Source: Pseudomonas orientalis (GTDB lineage Bacteria > Pseudomonadota > Gammaproteobacteria > Pseudomonadales > Pseudomonadaceae). Taken from it: DNA of 64,000 bases. Location of the stretch: positions 2,788,501-2,852,500 of the forward strand of contig NZ_CP018049.1 in the NCBI RefSeq assembly GCF_002934065.1, written 5' to 3'. The notes under the pieces were generated by a model. That model was not told where the DNA came from. It did not search any database and worked only from the letters and a program-made list of their open reading frames with translations. Positions within the stretch are counted from its first letter, which is position 1; every line of letters begins with the position of its first letter. A program made the translations under genes and the position numbers. This document shows positions 29,993 through 38,531 of this stretch, piece by piece.

Positions 29993-30943
29993 TTAGACCA
30001 CTTCCAGGTAGGAGCTTTGTATCGCCCGCGCCAGTTCGCGCACGGTGTCGATGAAGTCGGTCAGCCGGGTGTGCAGCCCGTCTTCCAGAATCTCATCGAT
30101 GCCGGTGTAGCGCAGGCGTGCCTCGAATTCGGCCGCCAGGCGCTGCGCCGTGCGGCCGTAACTGCCGGGCAGGTCGGCGAGGATGTGGCTCAGTTCCTCG
30201 ATGCACGCATGCAGTGAACGCGGCACGTCGCTGCGCAACAGCAGCAGCTCGGACACCGAGCGGGCGTTCAAGGCATTCGGGTACAGCTCGGTATAGGCTT
30301 CGAACGAGGACAGCGCGCGCAGCAGGGCGCTCCACTGGTAATAGCCGCGTGCCGACACGTCGCTGACTTCTTCGGACTCTTCACCAAACATCTCATAGCG
30401 CGCATCCAGCAGGCGCAGGGTGTTGTCCGCACGTTCGACGAAGGTGCCCAGGCGAATGAATCGATAGGCGTCATTGCGCATGATGGTGCCGGAGGTTGCA
30501 CCGCGAAACAGGTGCGAGCGTTGCTTGACCCAGTCACAGAAATGGCTGATGCCGTGCCGCGCCAGGCCGCCCGCGGCAATGCTGCGCATTTCCAGCCAGG
30601 TGGCGTTGAGGTTTTCCCACATGTCGGCAGTGATGCGCCCGCGCACCGCATGGGCATTGCCCCGGGCAGCGCGCAGGCAGTTGTAGATACTGGCCGGGTT
30701 TTCTTCATCCAGGGCGAAGAAGTGCAGCATGCGTTCGGCGTCCAGTTGCTGATGGCGCTCAAGGTAACTGTCCAGGGTGCCACTGCAGAGCAGCGACATC
30801 GCCAGTTCATCGAGCCCATCGCTGCGCCCGGCCTGGGGCATCAACGACAGCGAATAACTGACTTCCAGCATGCGCGCCAGGTTCTCGGCGCGCTCAAGAT
30901 AGCGGGACATCCAATACAGATCTGCGGCGGTTCTACTCAACAT
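29993..30943 (-). CDS. Alpha-E domain protein (DUF403)
   Basis: A 316-residue all-helical protein recognised by MLSRTAADLYWMSRYLERAENLARMLEV and the His/Arg-rich helices that follow. The family is found almost always next to circularly permuted ATP-grasp proteins and often a transglutaminase-like protease; these clusters are predicted, not proven, to make or modify a peptide. It starts 2 bases after the stop of the ATP-grasp gene, with GGAGGG before the ATG, so it is the second gene of that operon. No transglutaminase gene is present nearby. Confidence 0.9.
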   Translation of the reverse strand: MLSRTAADLYWMSRYLERAENLARMLEVSYSLSLMPQAGRSDGLDELAMSLLCSGTLDSYLERHQQLDAERMLHFFALDEENPASIYNCLRAARGNAHAVRGRITADMWENLNATWLEMRSIAAGGLARHGISHFCDWVKQRSHLFRGATSGTIMRNDAYRFIRLGTFVERADNTLRLLDARYEMFGEESEEVSDVSARGYYQWSALLRALSSFEAYTELYPNALNARSVSELLLLRSDVPRSLHACIEELSHILADLPGSYGRTAQRLAAEFEARLRYTGIDEILEDGLHTRLTDFIDTVRELARAIQSSYLEVV

Positions 30944-30945
30944 AC

Positions 30946-32355
30946 TCAGCCCTCCACCACCCAGGTGTCCTTGGTTCCGCCGCCTTGCGACGAGTTGACG
31001 ATCAGCGAGCCTTCCTTGAGCGCTACACGGGTCAGGCCGCCGGGCACCAGGCGGGTTTCCTTGCCTGACAGAACGAACGGGCGCAGGTCGATATGCCGCG
31101 GCGCGATGCCGTTTTCGACGAAGGTCGGGCAGGTGGACAGGCTCAGGGTCGGTTGAGCGATGTAGGCATGGGGCCGCGCCTTGATGCGCTGGCGAAAGTC
31201 CTCGATCTCGGCAGCGGTGGACGCCGGGCCCACCAGCATGCCGTAGCCGCCCGAACCCTGGGTTTCCTTGACCACCAGGTGCGCAAGGTTGGCGAGCACA
31301 TGGGACAGTTCATCCGGCTTGCGGCACTGGAAGGTAGGCACGTTCTGCAGGATGGGTTCTTCATCCAGATAGAAACGGATCATTTCCGGTACATAGGGGT
31401 AGATCGACTTGTCGTCGGCCACGCCGGTGCCGATGGCGTTGGCCAGTACCACATTGCCCGCACAATAGGCGGCCACCAGGCCGGGCACGCCGAGCATCGA
31501 GTCGGGGTTGAACGCCTGCGGGTCGAGAAACGCGTCATCGATGCGCCGGTAGATCACATCAACCGCCTTGGGGCCGTCGGTGGTGCGCATGAATACCTTG
31601 AGTTCGTGCACGAACAGGTCGGCGCCTTCCACCAGCTCCACGCCCATTTCCCGGGCCAGGAAGGCATGCTCGAAGAAGGCGCTGTTGAAGCGCCCTGGGG
31701 TAAGGACCACCACGTTGGGGTTGTCCAGGCGGCTGGCGCTTTTCAGGGTCTTGAGCAGCAGGTTGGGGTAGTGGTCCACTGGCGCGATGCGCTGCCTGGC
31801 GAACACTTCCGGGAACAGGCGCATCATCATCTTGCGGTCTTCGAGCATGTAGCTGACGCCGCTGGGGGTGCGCAGGTTGTCTTCGAGTACATAGTAGGTG
31901 CCGTCGCCGTCGCGCACCAGGTCGACGCCGGAGATGTGCGAGTAAATGTCGCGGTGCAGGTCCAGCCCGACCATCGACTTCTGATAGCCCTCATTGCCCA
32001 GCACCTGGTCCGCCGGGATGATCCCGGCCTTGATGATGCGCTGGTTGTGGTAGATATCGGCGAGAAACATGTTCAACGCGGTGACCCGCTGGATGCAGCC
32101 GCGCTCGATCACGCTCCATTCGCTGGCGGGAATACTGCGCGGGATGATGTCGAAGGGGATCAGGCGCTCGGTGTCTTGCTCGTCGCCGTACAGGGTGAAG
32201 GTGATCCCGGCGCGGTGGAACAGCAAATCCGCTTCACGGCGACGCTGGGCCAGCAGTTCCGGCGGCGTATTGGCCAGCCAGCGGGAGAAATCCTGATAAT
32301 GCGCACGGCAGGCGCCGTCTGCATCATTCATTTCATCGAAGAAAGATCGAGCCAT
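30946..32355 (-). CDS. Circularly permuted type 2 ATP-grasp protein
   Basis: A 469-residue predicted ATP-dependent carboxylate-amine/thiol ligase. Typical segments are RVTALNMFLADIYHNQRI, GVDLVRDGDGTYYVLEDNLRTPSGVSYML, NVVVLTPGRFNSAFFEHAFLAREMG, and near the end LVVKETQGSGGYGMLVGP and GGLTRVALKEGSLIVNSSQGGGTKDTWV. The Gly-rich and acidic residues that bind ATP-Mg appear intact. AAGG lies 7 bases before the ATG. Forms an operon with the alpha-E gene; the substrate is unknown. Confidence 0.92.
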   Translation of the reverse strand: MARSFFDEMNDADGACRAHYQDFSRWLANTPPELLAQRRREADLLFHRAGITFTLYGDEQDTERLIPFDIIPRSIPASEWSVIERGCIQRVTALNMFLADIYHNQRIIKAGIIPADQVLGNEGYQKSMVGLDLHRDIYSHISGVDLVRDGDGTYYVLEDNLRTPSGVSYMLEDRKMMMRLFPEVFARQRIAPVDHYPNLLLKTLKSASRLDNPNVVVLTPGRFNSAFFEHAFLAREMGVELVEGADLFVHELKVFMRTTDGPKAVDVIYRRIDDAFLDPQAFNPDSMLGVPGLVAAYCAGNVVLANAIGTGVADDKSIYPYVPEMIRFYLDEEPILQNVPTFQCRKPDELSHVLANLAHLVVKETQGSGGYGMLVGPASTAAEIEDFRQRIKARPHAYIAQPTLSLSTCPTFVENGIAPRHIDLRPFVLSGKETRLVPGGLTRVALKEGSLIVNSSQGGGTKDTWVVEG

Positions 32356-32589
32356 TCCAGTACCTTGTCAGTGCCCAGCCTTGCTTGGTTGGCAGCTTGC
32401 TTGGGTGGCACTGCCGCTAAAAACGCTTTTCTTATGAGCCTGTGGCTAAGGGTGCCAACAGGCCTGGTCCTTACTTTCTTATGGAGTCGGCTCTGGGTCG
32501 GGGGGTAACGAATGCTCCTGTTTACCGGCGGATGAATGGATTAAGCAAGGCCTGTGCCGGAAACCGCAGTCACTACCGGTAAATCCTCT

Positions 32590-32686
32590 GTAGGAGCGAG
32601 CTTGCTCGCGAAGAGCGCATTAGCAATGGGTTCAAGCAGATTGGCGCGTCATCGTTGACGATCTTCGCGAGCAAGCTCGCTCCTAC
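32590..32686. repeat. REPIN, family B (copy 3)
   Basis: GTAGGAGCGAGCTTGCTCGC and complement with a loop of about 50 bases, between the ATP-grasp gene and the membrane protein at 32784. The 230 bases to its left (32356-32589) hold nothing I can name. Confidence 0.95.
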
Positions 32687-32783
32687 GGGGGGCGCAGGGT
32701 GCTCTGATTTGGTGCGCGACGAACTTGAACTTCGCCCCGGCCCGCTTCTTCTAATGAGCCTTGAAACCGCAGGGAGCCCTATC

Positions 32784-33329
32784 GTGCCCAGAATCATTTC
32801 GCCCAACACCCCGGAAGCGGCGTTGACCGATCACAGCGAGCACAACGCCAAGATCTTCGGTTCGCCCAAGGACCGGCTCGACTTTTATCGTCGCGAGATC
32901 CAGTACGAAACCAGCATCCTGGCCAACCGCACCGACGCCTACCTCACAGCACAGTCATTCCTGGTGATTGCCTTTGTCTCCGGAATGGGCAACCTGAACC
33001 CGGAGTGGGGCAAGTTGTTCACCCTGGTGGTGCCGGTGATTCTCGCCGCCTTGGGTATTCTCAGCTCACTCAACGCCTGGCCGGGCATCCGCGCCGCCTA
33101 CGAGATCATCGATCACTGGCACTACAAGCAAAGCGAGTTGCTGCGCAGTGAGCCGGTGATGGGCATGGCCTACGATGAATCGCCGTTGTTTTCCGAAAGG
33201 GAGTCGACCCACAAGGGCTATCGCAAGTCGCTGCTGTTTTCCATGCGCGCACCCTGGTTGTTCATGGGGTTCTGGCTGGTATTGGGCTTCTATGCCTTCT
33301 ACATCCAAGTCGATAACCCGTTGCGCTGA
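32784..33329 (+). CDS. Small integral membrane protein of unknown function
   Basis: About 181 residues. A charged cytosolic-type N-terminus (KDRLDFYRREIQYETSILANRTDAY) leads into hydrophobic segments near residues 58-70 and 79-96 and a last one near 155-175. The NRTDAY-LTAQSFLVIAF stretch resembles phage or RipA-like membrane proteins only superficially; I do not assign a family. GTG 32784 is chosen because AGGGAG lies 7 bases upstream; the longer frame begins in the REP element. It may form a transcript with the two small genes that follow. Confidence 0.65.
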   Translation: MPRIISPNTPEAALTDHSEHNAKIFGSPKDRLDFYRREIQYETSILANRTDAYLTAQSFLVIAFVSGMGNLNPEWGKLFTLVVPVILAALGILSSLNAWPGIRAAYEIIDHWHYKQSELLRSEPVMGMAYDESPLFSERESTHKGYRKSLLFSMRAPWLFMGFWLVLGFYAFYIQVDNPLR

Positions 33330-33414
33330 GCAATCGAACGGAACTTCGCCCATCAACGCAGCGCCTTAGCTTTACGGGGTACAGACTCCCCACCGGCCTG
33401 CAAAGAGGTGTGCC

Positions 33415-33627
33415 ATGACGATAGATAACGATCCCCAGACCACTGATCGCAATGACCCAGCGATAGACATTGGCGAGCCGGCTCCCGGCACCGCCGCCGA
33501 TGCCCCCAAGGATCCGACGCCAACAACCGACCCGAAGGCCAAGGAAAACGACTACAGTCCGGACTTCAAGCCTGAGCCTGAGCACAAGCCTGAAACCGAT
33601 GCCGATATCGACACCCAGGGCGGTTAG
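33415..33627 (+). CDS. Small acidic, Pro/Asp-rich hydrophilic protein
   Basis: 70 residues with very low sequence complexity: D, P, T, E and K make up most of it, with no hydrophobic core (PTPTTDPKAKENDYSPDFKP). It is probably intrinsically disordered. AAGAGG lies 6 bases before the ATG. It is followed 11 bases later by a second tiny acidic protein with a perfect ribosome site, which supports both being real. Function unknown; stress-protectant hydrophilins have this kind of composition. Confidence 0.6.
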   Translation: MTIDNDPQTTDRNDPAIDIGEPAPGTAADAPKDPTPTTDPKAKENDYSPDFKPEPEHKPETDADIDTQGG

Positions 33628-33638
33628 AGGAGGCAGTC

Positions 33639-33773
33639 ATGTCAAAAGAACTGGAAGAAGAACTCAACGATCCGGGCAATGAAGACCCGGGCTCATTGAT
33701 GGACGATGCCGAGGTGCCGCTCAACGATCTGGATGAAGCGGCGGACGTCGGCAATACCGAAGATCAGAACTGA
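33639..33773 (+). CDS. Very small acidic protein, 44 residues
   Basis: Starts MSKELEEELNDPGNEDPGS, continues with MDDAEVPLNDLDEAADVG and ends NTEDQN. A strong AGGAGG lies 5 bases before the ATG. About a third of the residues are Asp or Glu and none is aromatic or Cys. Sits directly after the 70-residue acidic protein, probably in the same transcript. No known domain. Confidence 0.6.
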   Translation: MSKELEEELNDPGNEDPGSLMDDAEVPLNDLDEAADVGNTEDQN

Positions 33774-33794
33774 TCCGGCGGCGCGCCCCAGGAT

Positions 33795-35141
33795 TCACTG
33801 TTTCTGCGCGGTGCGCCGTTCATACCACACCAGCATCGGCTGGGTGCTCAAGCCATGCACCATGATGCTCAACGCAATCACCGAAAGCGTAAGGTTCACC
33901 GCCACGGCGCTGCTGGTGCCGATCAGCCCGTGGTTGAGGGCATAGAACAGGTAGTAGATGCTGCCGATTCCGCGAATGCCGAACCAACTGACCAAGCTAC
34001 GTTGGCGACGGTCCATCAGGCTGCCCCACGGCATGGCGAACACGCTGAGCGGGCGAATTACGCAAAACAGCAGCGCGGCCAGCGCCAGTGCGCGCCAATC
34101 CCAATGGCTGACCAGCACGATGCCCAGCACGGTCACCAGGAACACTTCCATGGAACGCTCCACCAGGCTGCCGAAGGCGAGCATGTCGCCCATCATTACG
34201 CCGGCCGCGATTTGCGTATCCTGCAATTGACTCACATCGCCATGCAGGGCCTGTTCAGGCTCGATCTCCAGGTGGCCCACCACCGGTTGCGCCAGATGCT
34301 CGGCGGGTGTCTGGGCGTAACCGGTGGACTTGAACTCGGCCTGGCGCAGCCCCAGGCCCGCCGCGAATACCGACAGGAAGCCATAGCCACCGATGGCTTC
34401 AGCGCTGACATAGGCCAGGGCGATCAGCGCCAGGGTCAGGTAGTCATTGGGTGACAAGGTGCTGTCGGCATTGATCAGGCGCAGGCGCAAGGTCAAACGA
34501 CCGATGCCACGCCCCATCCAGTAACCCGTCAACAGCCCGGCCGGCACTGCCCACAGCAGGTTTTTCAGCACCCAGCCACCGAACCAGTCGCCATCGAAAC
34601 CGCCATGCTGCATGAACAGCAGGCCGAAGATCACAAAGGGAAACGCGGTGCCGTCGTTCAAGCCGGCTTCGCCGGACAGGCCGAAACGCAGCGGGTCGTA
34701 GTCCTGGGCATTATTGACCTGAACCAGGCCGGCCAGTACCGGGTCGGTGGGCGCCAGCATCGCGCCCACCAACAGCGACACGCCCCACGACAGCTGGAAC
34801 AGGTAATGCAGCGCCAGGCAGGCGCCGAAGATGGTCAACAGCATCACCGGCCCGGCCATGCCAAAGGCGATGCGCCAGGTGCGGTGCCTGAGCGGCAGGC
34901 GCAGTTTCAAGCCGCTGACGAACAGCGAAAACAGCACCGCGACTTCAGTCAGGTGCTCCATCCAGCGGGCTGAGCCCTTGATGTCCAGGTCCAGCAGGTC
35001 CACACCCAGCGGGCCGATGGCAACGCCCAACAGCAGGCACACCGCCGAGGTGGTCACCGGCATCCAGCGCAGGTAGGAGGACGTGAGGGCGAGGGTCAGC
35101 AATACGGCGCCCAGTACGGCCAACCATAGAATAAATGTCAT
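33795..35141 (-). CDS. Na+/H+ (cation/proton) antiporter, CPA1 family
   Basis: A 448-residue polytopic membrane protein with about 12 hydrophobic helices. Ion-pathway motifs of the NHE/NhaP type are visible: GAMLAPTDPVLAGLVQV, then LSGEAGLNDGTAFPFVIFG with the conserved acidic pair, and VSWFGIRGIGSIYYLFYAL. A non-helical stretch of about 50 residues (HLEIEPEQALHGDVSQLQD) interrupts the membrane part near residue 300. No good ribosome site before ATG 35141. Monocistronic; convergent with the acidic-protein genes. Confidence 0.92.
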   Translation of the reverse strand: MTFILWLAVLGAVLLTLALTSSYLRWMPVTTSAVCLLLGVAIGPLGVDLLDLDIKGSARWMEHLTEVAVLFSLFVSGLKLRLPLRHRTWRIAFGMAGPVMLLTIFGACLALHYLFQLSWGVSLLVGAMLAPTDPVLAGLVQVNNAQDYDPLRFGLSGEAGLNDGTAFPFVIFGLLFMQHGGFDGDWFGGWVLKNLLWAVPAGLLTGYWMGRGIGRLTLRLRLINADSTLSPNDYLTLALIALAYVSAEAIGGYGFLSVFAAGLGLRQAEFKSTGYAQTPAEHLAQPVVGHLEIEPEQALHGDVSQLQDTQIAAGVMMGDMLAFGSLVERSMEVFLVTVLGIVLVSHWDWRALALAALLFCVIRPLSVFAMPWGSLMDRRQRSLVSWFGIRGIGSIYYLFYALNHGLIGTSSAVAVNLTLSVIALSIMVHGLSTQPMLVWYERRTAQKQ

Positions 35142-35250
35142 CGAACGAGCACCGGGGGCCGTGGTTTGTGCAGGTTTTGAGGGCCGCGGCAGGGTTCAGG
35201 TTCAATGTGATTGCATCGCGTTGCCACTCAAGCCGGTGACGGTTTCACGC

Positions 35251-36498
35251 TCATTTGATGCGATCCTGCAACAAACGCTCCAGGGTCTCCACCGGCAAGG
35301 GTCGGCTGAACAGATAGCCCTGGATCTGATCGCAGCCGGCCTCTTTCAGGAAGGCCAGCTGCGCCTGGGTTTCCACCCCTTCGGCCACGACGCGCAGCTT
35401 CAAGCTGTGAGCCAGTTCGATGATCGTGCGGGTAATTGCCGCATCCTGCGGGTTGGTGGTGACTTCGCGGATAAACGCGATGTCGATCTTCAGCGTGTCG
35501 ATGGGGAAGCGACGCAGGTACGCCAGGCTCGAATAACCGGTGCCGAAATCGTCGATGGCGATCTTCACGCCCATGGCGCGCAGGCGTTGCAGGGCGGCGA
35601 TGGTGTGTTCGGTGTTTTCCATCAGCGAGCCTTCGGTGAGTTCCACCTCCAGCCAGTGGGCGTCAACCCCGGTTTCGACCAGGATGTGCTCGATATCGGC
35701 AATCAGGTCGCCCTCGATCAACTGATGCCCCGAGACGTTGACCGACACTTCAATCGCACCGAGGCCGTTCAATTGCCAGGCGGCGATCTGTTGGCACACG
35801 CTCTCAATTACGCAGCGTCCCACGGGCACGATCAGGCCGAGGTTTTCCAGGATCGGCACGAACACCGCCGGCGATACCGCGCCGTAGCCTGGCCGATCCC
35901 AGCGCAGCAAGACTTCCAGGCCGCAGACTTCGCCGTTGGCCAGTTCGACCTTGGGCTGGTAGTGCAGGGCAAACGCGTGTTGTTCGACCGCCTGGCGCAG
36001 GTCGTTCTCCAGGTCTTGCCGGGCCAGGTCGTGCACGTTCATCTGGGCGTGATCGCCGCCGCGCTGTTGCAATTGCTGCTCCAGCCTCAGGCTGTGTTGC
36101 TTGAGCTCATCGCCATGGGCCTTGAGTCGCAGCAGGTTGCGCACCCGCAGCCACAGCTCGACGCGTTCGACCGGCTTGCTGATGAACTCCTCGGCGCCGG
36201 TTTCCAGGCCGCTGACCCGCGCGCTGGATTCGCTCAAGGCCGACAGCATGATGATCGGGATATTCGCCGTGACGGGGTTGCCCTTGAGCTGGGTGGCCAC
36301 TTCGTAGCCGTCCATGCCAGGCATCATGATGTCCAGCAGGATCAGGTCGGGCGGCTGCTGCGCCACCAGTTGCAAAGCCTCTTCACCGTTGCTCGCGCTC
36401 AGGGTCTGGTAACCCTCATGTTGCAGCAGGGTTTCCAGGAGTTTGCGGACCTGGGGTTCATCGTCGACGATCAATAGGGTTGCGGGTGAGCTGGCCAT
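35251..36498 (-). CDS. Response regulator with EAL (cyclic-di-GMP phosphodiesterase) output
   Basis: 415 residues. Receiver domain 1-125 with acidic pocket Asp12/Asp13, phospho-acceptor Asp56 ([11 protein letters not shown]) and Lys108. A short coiled-coil linker (130-175) joins the EAL domain, which degrades c-di-GMP. The signature reads EVL (Glu195-Leu197, GLEVLLRW), a tolerated variant; downstream catalytic motifs look intact: [34 protein letters not shown] and AEGVETQAQ. Third gene of a kinase/receiver operon, 9 bases after the preceding stop. Confidence 0.93.
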   Translation of the reverse strand: MASSPATLLIVDDEPQVRKLLETLLQHEGYQTLSASNGEEALQLVAQQPPDLILLDIMMPGMDGYEVATQLKGNPVTANIPIIMLSALSESSARVSGLETGAEEFISKPVERVELWLRVRNLLRLKAHGDELKQHSLRLEQQLQQRGGDHAQMNVHDLARQDLENDLRQAVEQHAFALHYQPKVELANGEVCGLEVLLRWDRPGYGAVSPAVFVPILENLGLIVPVGRCVIESVCQQIAAWQLNGLGAIEVSVNVSGHQLIEGDLIADIEHILVETGVDAHWLEVELTEGSLMENTEHTIAALQRLRAMGVKIAIDDFGTGYSSLAYLRRFPIDTLKIDIAFIREVTTNPQDAAITRTIIELAHSLKLRVVAEGVETQAQLAFLKEAGCDQIQGYLFSRPLPVETLERLLQDRIK

Positions 36499-36507
36499 GG
36501 AGAGGAC

Positions 36508-36891
36508 TCATGCGAGAGGTGTGATGGTCGGGTTCAGCAGCGTGTCGATCACCTGGTACAGCTCCTTGTAGCGCAGGGGCTTGGTGACGTAAGCGTCGCA
36601 ACCGGCCAGGCGGGTTTTTTCCCGATCTTCCTTCATGGCCATGGCGGTAAGGGCGATCACCGGGATGTGCGCGGTGAGCGGGTCTTGCTTGAGCAAGCGG
36701 GTCGCGGCCAGGCCGTCCATGCCTGGCAACTGGATGTCCATCAGAATCAGCGCCGGTTGTTGTACGCGGGCCAGGGTCAGCCCGCTTTCGGCATCCGCCG
36801 CCCACTGCACGTTGTGCCCGGCGCTGACCAGCAGCAGGCGCGCCAGGCGCATATTCGCTTCGTTGTCTTCGATGATCAGGATATCGGCCAT
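36508..36891 (-). CDS. Stand-alone receiver (DivK-like response regulator)
   Basis: A 127-residue receiver domain with no output domain: Glu8/Asp9 pocket (IIEDNEAN), phospho-acceptor Asp52 (LMDIQLPGMDG), Thr82 region (ALTAMAM) and Lys104 (VTKPL). I start at 36891, where GGAGG lies 4 bases upstream; the frame extends 11 codons further back inside the kinase gene. The gene overlaps the end of the histidine kinase by 16 bases, so it is coupled and probably receives phosphate from it. Confidence 0.92.
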   Translation of the reverse strand: MADILIIEDNEANMRLARLLLVSAGHNVQWAADAESGLTLARVQQPALILMDIQLPGMDGLAATRLLKQDPLTAHIPVIALTAMAMKEDREKTRLAGCDAYVTKPLRYKELYQVIDTLLNPTITPLA

Positions 36892-38255
36892 GCGGCCTCC
36901 GGAATGCGGTGCAGCGGCAGCCACACCACGAAACGCGCGCCCAGGCCTTCGCGGCTGGCCACGGCCACGCTGCCGCCGTGCAGCTCGGTCAATTGCTTGA
37001 CCATCGCCAGCCCCAGGCCGGTGCCTTCGAATTTGCGCGCCAGGCTGCTGTCGATCTGGCTGAAGGCCTTGAACAACTTGCCCATGTCATCCGGGGCGAT
37101 GCCGATACCGGTGTCGCTCACGCTCAGCTCGAGGAATGCCGGGTGGCTGCCGGGCGGCAGGGCAAAACCCTGCACCGGCCAATCGCCGGGGACCCGGCCG
37201 ACCTGGTCACGCCCGACTTCACGCACCACCAGGGTCACGGTGCTGCCGTGCTCACTGAACTTCACCGCATTGGCCAGCAGGTTGTAGACGATCTGCTTGG
37301 TCTTGCGCAGGTCCAGTTGCAGCCAGCCAAAATCCTGCGGGTTGTCCAGCGTCAACTGGATGCGCTGCAGGGCGGCCTTTTCACGCACGATCAACAGGCT
37401 GTTGGCCAACAGGCCGGCCAGTTCCACGGGTTCCAGTTCGAGGTCCATCATCCCGGCCTCGACCTTGGACAGGTCGAGGATGTCGTTGATCAACGCCAGC
37501 AGATGCTGGCCGCTGGTGAAGATATCGCCGATGTATTCGCGCTGGATCTCGCTCATGTCGCCCACCAGCCCGTCCTTGAGCGCTTCGGAAAAACCGATCA
37601 CCGCGTTCAGCGGTGTGCGCAGTTCATGGGACATGGTGGCGAGAAATTCCGACTTCATGTGGTTGGCATGCTCCAACTCCAGGTTCTTTTCTTCCAGGGC
37701 GCGTTCGAAGCCTTTGCGCTCGGCTTCTTCCTGCTTGCGCGCGGTGTTGTCGGTGCCGATCAGCAGGTAACCGATGATCGTGTCATGCCGATTGCGCAGC
37801 GCCGTTACCGAGACCATGGCCGACAAGCGACTGCCGTCCTTGCGGATGTAGGTCAGCTCGTAGATGTCTTCGATGCCGCGGGAGGCCTTGAAGACCAGGG
37901 CTTCGAACCCCGGCGTGATCGGCGTATCGAGCTCCAGGCTCAGAGCGGCGGCGCGGGTAATCAGTTCGGCCGGGTCGGAGATGTCGGCGGGGGTGATGCG
38001 GTTGAGCACATCGGCGGCGGCGTAGCCGAGCATGCGTTCGGCGCCGACGTTGAAGATCTGGATCACGCCTTTTTCGTCAGTGGCGATGCTGGAGAAATAG
38101 GCGCTGTTGAAGATCGCATCCTGCAGCGCGCCGGTCTTGAGCAAGGTTTTCTGGCGCTTGAACTCGACGATTTTTTCGGCGCGTGATTGGGGCGGGTCGG
38201 GTAGGGGGGTGTCCATTGCCAGGTAATCCGTGAACGTCAGGCCTGCCATCGGCAC
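36876..38255 (-). CDS. PAS-domain sensor histidine kinase
   Basis: 459 residues, no membrane segment, so probably a cytosolic sensor. PAS domain about 45-175 (SSIATDEKGVIQIFNVGAERMLGYAA, with a PAC tail ELTYIRKDGSR), coiled coil, then HisKA with His210 in ATMSHELRTPLN and a HATPase domain (NLLANAVKFS, DTGIGIAPDD, EGTGLGLAMV). First gene of a three-gene signalling operon with two receivers. No convincing ribosome site precedes ATG 38255; an internal ATG at 38216 would shorten it by 13 residues. Confidence 0.92.
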   Translation of the reverse strand: MPMAGLTFTDYLAMDTPLPDPPQSRAEKIVEFKRQKTLLKTGALQDAIFNSAYFSSIATDEKGVIQIFNVGAERMLGYAAADVLNRITPADISDPAELITRAAALSLELDTPITPGFEALVFKASRGIEDIYELTYIRKDGSRLSAMVSVTALRNRHDTIIGYLLIGTDNTARKQEEAERKGFERALEEKNLELEHANHMKSEFLATMSHELRTPLNAVIGFSEALKDGLVGDMSEIQREYIGDIFTSGQHLLALINDILDLSKVEAGMMDLELEPVELAGLLANSLLIVREKAALQRIQLTLDNPQDFGWLQLDLRKTKQIVYNLLANAVKFSEHGSTVTLVVREVGRDQVGRVPGDWPVQGFALPPGSHPAFLELSVSDTGIGIAPDDMGKLFKAFSQIDSSLARKFEGTGLGLAMVKQLTELHGGSVAVASREGLGARFVVWLPLHRIPEAAWPIS

Positions 38256-38417
38256 AGGGCGATGGCGCAGAACATGTTCACAGAAGACCGCGCGAACGCG
38301 ACGATGAGGACATGAGTTTGTTGGACAATAGCAGAGATTATGGCGTTTTGATGGCCGAGGCCGGCCTTTTGACGCAATAGCGTCCGCATTTCAATGATTT
38401 ACGTGTTTTTTCGCTGA

Positions 38418-38429
38418 TGAAACGTTTCA
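38418..38429. promoter_or_regulatory. Palindromic operator 1 of the sugar transport operon
   Basis: TGAAACGTTTCA is a perfect 12-bp palindrome with the central CG typical of LacI/RbsR-family operators. It lies 102 bases before rbsA. A LacI-type regulator is encoded in the same operon (42032). Confidence 0.6.
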
Positions 38430-38447
38430 CCTTGCGGATAATTGGCA

Positions 38448-38463
38448 ACGCAAGCGCTTGCGT
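38448..38463. promoter_or_regulatory. Palindromic operator 2 of the sugar transport operon
   Basis: ACGCAAGCGCTTGCGT is a perfect 16-bp palindrome of LacI type. It is 30 bp, about three helical turns, from operator 1 (centre to centre about 32 bp). The two differ in sequence, so either one regulator with relaxed specificity or two regulators may bind. Confidence 0.65.
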
Positions 38464-38531
38464 AAGCAAATGTATCTAAACTAGAGTCGGCAGCACTCGA
38501 CAACAAAAACAATAAATCCAGGAGCTCATCC

